Program-made: the position numbers and the translations under genes
DNA from: CAWGMT01 sp963823675
GTDB taxonomy: Bacteria > Planctomycetota > Planctomycetia > Isosphaerales > Isosphaeraceae
Reading direction: 5' to 3'
DNA: 64,000 nucleotides
Assembly: GCA_963823675.1 (NCBI GenBank)
Contig: CAWGMT010000011.1
Location: 1 to 64,000 of the forward strand
The notes under the pieces: generated by a model
Told to the model about the DNA's origin: nothing
Databases searched by the model: none
The model's input: the letters and a program-made list of their open reading frames with translations, nothing else
Part shown: positions 61,347 to 64,000 of the stretch, in pieces
Numbering within the stretch: the stretch's first letter is position 1
Layout of the letters: the number at the start of each line of letters is the position of its first letter

Positions 61347-61370
61347 CTCAGCCGGCGCAAGCCGGCTGAG
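61347..61370 (+). promoter_or_regulatory. Perfect GCAA-capped hairpin between FHA and kinase genes
   Basis: A 10-base perfect stem (ctcagccggc with gccggctgag) with a GCAA tetraloop, an unusually stable RNA fold. No T-run follows, so it is not a standard terminator. It lies in the leader of the kinase gene, about 95 bases before its ATG. Confidence 0.5.
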
Positions 61371-61462
61371 ATGGACGGCGGAAGATCGACCCTGGTCGGT
61401 CCGTCGGATGAGATCGCTCCAGCCGGCGGAGCAGCCTTCTTCGCGTGGGGTTGCACAGCAAG

Positions 61463-63414
61463 ATGAGTGCTACGGCTGAAGAACTCGCTGAAGCAGATGT
61501 GAATATCGGGAACACCCTGAGCGAAACCGCCGAATACCTGCCGAAAGAACCCTCGGAATCGGGGCCCGCAGACCCCATGGGAACTCCAGATATGCCCAAA
61601 GCCAACTCCATGTCCCAGGCGCAAGGCCGCTACACCTTCGGTTCGGGAGCCCGGCCTCTGGATGGCTATACGATCAAGCGGGCCATCGGCCGCGGTGGCT
61701 TCGGCGAGGTCTATTACGCCACGTCCGATTCCGGTAAGGAAGTCGCGCTCAAGCTGATCCTGCGCAATCTTGACGTCGAGCGGCGCGGCGTCGTGCAGTG
61801 CATGAACCTGAAGTGCCCGAACCTCTTGACGATCTTCGACTTGAAGACCAACGACGCGGGCGATGCGTTCGTCGTCATGGAGTACGTCGCCGGCCCCAGC
61901 CTGGCCAGCGTCCTGAAGCAGCACCCCGGCGGCCTGGCGCTTTCGGAAGTGCGCGATTGGCTCAAAGGGCTGGTGGAAGGGGTGGCCTACCTCCACGATC
62001 ATGGAATCGTCCACCGCGACCTCAAGCCGGCGAATCTGTTCATGGAAGAGGGGATCGTCAAGATCGGCGACTACGGGCTTGCCAAGCTGATCACCCCCAG
62101 CCAGGGAACCGAGCACTCCGAGAGCATCGGAACCTGCCACTACATGGCTCCCGAGATCGGATCGGGCAAGTACCACAAGCCCATCGATGTCTACGCGATC
62201 GGGGTGATCCTCTACGAAATGCTGACCGGCCGCGTGCCGTTCGAGGGCGAGACGGTCAACGAGGTGTTGATGAAGCACCTGACGGCACGGCCAGACATCT
62301 CGATGTTGGCCGAGCCCTACAAGGCGATCGTGGCCAAGGCGCTGGCGAAGGACCCGAACCAGCGCACGGGCCGGCTGTATGATCTGCTGCCGCCCGAGGA
62401 TGCGCCCCGAGCACCTGAAGTACGGATTATTGGCGATGGCAAGGCGGGCCGCGGTGTGCCGGCTGGTCATGGTGCCGCGCCGGCCGTCGATGACGACGTG
62501 TTGCGCATCGAAGCCGAGGAGCCCATTTTCTACATTGGTCCCGACACGCGCCCGCCTCGCGTGCCGGGCGTGTGGCGGCAAGTGATGCAGGCACGGCTTC
62601 GAGCTAACTGGGAGGCCCTCAAGCGCCCCGGCGCTACCAACCCCAGCCTGAGCGGCGCGTGCAGCGGGTCGCAACTGCGCCCCCCAACGCGCCCCCCCGC
62701 CCAGGGGTTCGCCAGCCGTCGCCTCCTCGCCAGGCCGCGCCGGCGCCACAGCGGGCTGCTGCGCCACCCCCGCCGGCGCCGCCTGCTTTGCCGAGCGGCC
62801 GGGTCCGGGTCGGCGAGCTCGCCGGCTCAATGCTCTGGGCGGCTCCGCTCGTGGCGCTTCTGGCCGTGCCGGCCACCGCGATCCTGGGCATCGATCCAGC
62901 CGCCAGCCCGCAGCAAGTGGCCTATCTCTACGGTATGGCACTGCTCGGAACCTGGACCGCGCTTTTACCCAGCAAGGTGCTCGAAACGCGAGCGCTGGAT
63001 GGGACCATGCGGCGTGTCGTTGCCCTGGCCGCCGGACTCGTGGTCGGCGCCATCGGCATCGCGCTGGCGCAGAGCTTGCAGCTTGGCTCCGGCAAGTCGC
63101 GCCTGTTCTTCGAGCAACCCAAGAATCTCGAGGTTGTGTATTTCGGAGGTCTTTACGCACTGACGGCGGGATGGTGGTCGCTGGCGCGGCGCGATCGCCA
63201 GGCGCGGTTCCGGTTCTGGCCGATTCTGGTCACGACGTTAGCCGCCGCCGCCCTGATTCCGGTCTGGCCTTATGACCGCCCTGACGGCATCGCCATCGCG
63301 GCTCTGATCGCCACGGCCGTCCAGTTGGTCAGCCCCTGGAACGAAGCGGCCTCGCTCCACGCGCGATATGTCCGGGCGTCGGAAAAGCAAAAACGCAAGT
63401 TCAAGACAGTTTGA
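61463..63414 (+). CDS. Membrane Ser/Thr protein kinase, frameshifted
   Basis: About 650 residues once rejoined. Kinase domain at about 65-310: AIGRGGFGEVYYA, VALKLILRN, HRDLKPANL, IGDYGLAKL and ESIGTCHYMAPEI; all catalytic residues are present. After a linker (ending near ATNP) the frame changes in the C-run at 62641-62644; one extra C restores a Pro-rich segment (PPRPGVRQPSPPRQAAPAPQ) and about four membrane helices (VVALAAGLVVGAIGIALAQ and others) to the stop at 63414. Probably active, in the inner membrane, paired with the FHA protein upstream. Confidence 0.85.
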
Positions 63415-63522
63415 ACGATCGGTGAGCAATCGGCGACTGCGACCAGTACAAGGGACGGAAAGCCGATTGACGGCTGAAATTCTGACTTCCTCGAGCGCTG
63501 GCCGCTACAGGATGGGACTAAC

Positions 63523-64000
63523 ATGAAACGCCTCGTTTTCCTGATCGTGATGGTCGCTGTGGCATTCTGGATCATCCATCACCACCGGCAGGAGCACCTG
63601 CACTCGCCGTATGTGCATTTCGGGCCGCTGCCGCCGCCGGTGGAGCGGCGCGAGGTTAGCGTGCGTCCTCGACACGGCGTTGACGATGGGCGGCGGGTTG
63701 CAGCCGAGACTCGTGAGCAGCTCACCAGGACGCTGATCGAGGCCAAAACGGTACTGGCCGAGGCCCGCAATGAGGTCCAAAGCGCGGTCGGCGAGGCCCG
63801 CAATGAGGTGCGATCGGCAGTCGCCGAAGCCCGGCGGGCGCTGGCTTCACAGAGACCTCCGGCCGGCCGCGGTCCGCTCTACGCCCCGCGGGTCGCCGCC
63901 GCGTACCAGGATCCCGGACGCGAGGAGGTCGAGGGGATCCCCGTACCCGTGGTGCCGGGGACGCGGGTCACCGATGCGGTGCCGCAACCACCGGTGGCTG
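63523..64000 (+). CDS. Membrane-anchored coiled-coil protein, cut by window end
   Basis: 159 codons are visible from the ATG at 63523, with no stop before the end. A signal-anchor (RLVFLIVMVAVAFWIIHHH) is followed by a Pro-rich stretch and a repeated heptad-like segment (LAEARNEVQSAVGEARNEVR). Follows the kinase by 108 bases. No family recognised; it may be an envelope partner or substrate of the kinase. Confidence 0.65.
   Translation, partial: MKRLVFLIVMVAVAFWIIHHHRQEHLHSPYVHFGPLPPPVERREVSVRPRHGVDDGRRVAAETREQLTRTLIEAKTVLAEARNEVQSAVGEARNEVRSAVAEARRALASQRPPAGRGPLYAPRVAAAYQDPGREEVEGIPVPVVPGTRVTDAVPQPPVA

Noticed and set aside
61286..63160. A 624-residue minus-strand frame
   Set aside because: It is the antisense shadow of the kinase gene, with the typical Arg/Ala/Gly bias.

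Overview
The window reads as chromosomal DNA of a planctomycete, probably from the Isosphaerales/Gemmatales side of the phylum (inference from gene families, not from a search). Supporting signs are four Hanks-type kinase genes with TPR, beta-helix or FHA partners, a zinc-ribbon kinase, a PEP-CTERM-like surface protein, DUF6599 and DUF362 proteins, short NusB and FtsY genes, and planctomycete-style dispersed repeats. GC is high throughout except for about 16.7-17.7 kb. No tRNA gene, CRISPR array or intact insertion sequence was seen.

Layout. 0-6.3 kb: a complete rRNA operon on the minus strand (promoter near 6.28 kb, boxA, 16S, an 800-base spacer without tRNA but with a second boxA, 23S, 5S, strong terminator). 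Its spacers carry heptamer arrays and palindromic repeats. 6.4-9.6 kb: an element-like cassette of two winged-helix proteins of replication-initiator type and a divergent ParB-methyltransferase fusion. 9.8-15.9 kb: GT2 glycosyltransferase plus LAB_N protein, trpC, a zinc-ribbon Ser/Thr kinase, a PII-HAD pair and a GT4 glycosyltransferase. 16-21.4 kb: small regulators, poorly coding sequence, a frameshifted queA and two hypotheticals. 21.6-31.9 kb: an alpha/beta hydrolase lipoprotein, a pseudokinase-TPR protein, a serine hydrolase, an LRR membrane protein, a class-3 lipase and a HerA-like ATPase. 32-38 kb: ppk2, then a tight plus-strand run rlmN - ECF sigma - comF - hemC - amidohydrolase. 38.2-41.3 kb: a one-chain HTH/HATPase/STAS-like regulator, a small conserved protein and a decayed RAYT-like transposase. 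41.4-49.4 kb: a kinase with a beta-helix sensor domain and a redox membrane module (DUF6599, DUF362, NapG/NapH-like). 49.7-58 kb: ftsY, nusB, an SGNH hydrolase, lipoproteins, FKBP, PEP-CTERM protein, hemolysin III and a group-2 sigma factor. 58.6-64 kb: a signalling cluster (coiled-coil protein, FHA protein, Ser/Thr kinase, membrane-anchored protein cut by the window end).

At least seven otherwise normal genes are split by one-base shifts, mostly in short homopolymers (queA, a 20-kb membrane protein, the HerA-like ATPase, the DUF6599 protein, the coiled-coil, FHA and kinase genes). This pattern points to residual sequencing error in the assembly more than to gene decay; such genes are given here as single reconstructed features. 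The most notable biology is the DUF6599/DUF362/NapGH-like module, the fused partner-switch regulator with a palindromic upstream site, two kinases with altered catalytic loops, a PII protein without the modifiable Tyr51, and the repeats placed inside the rRNA operon.
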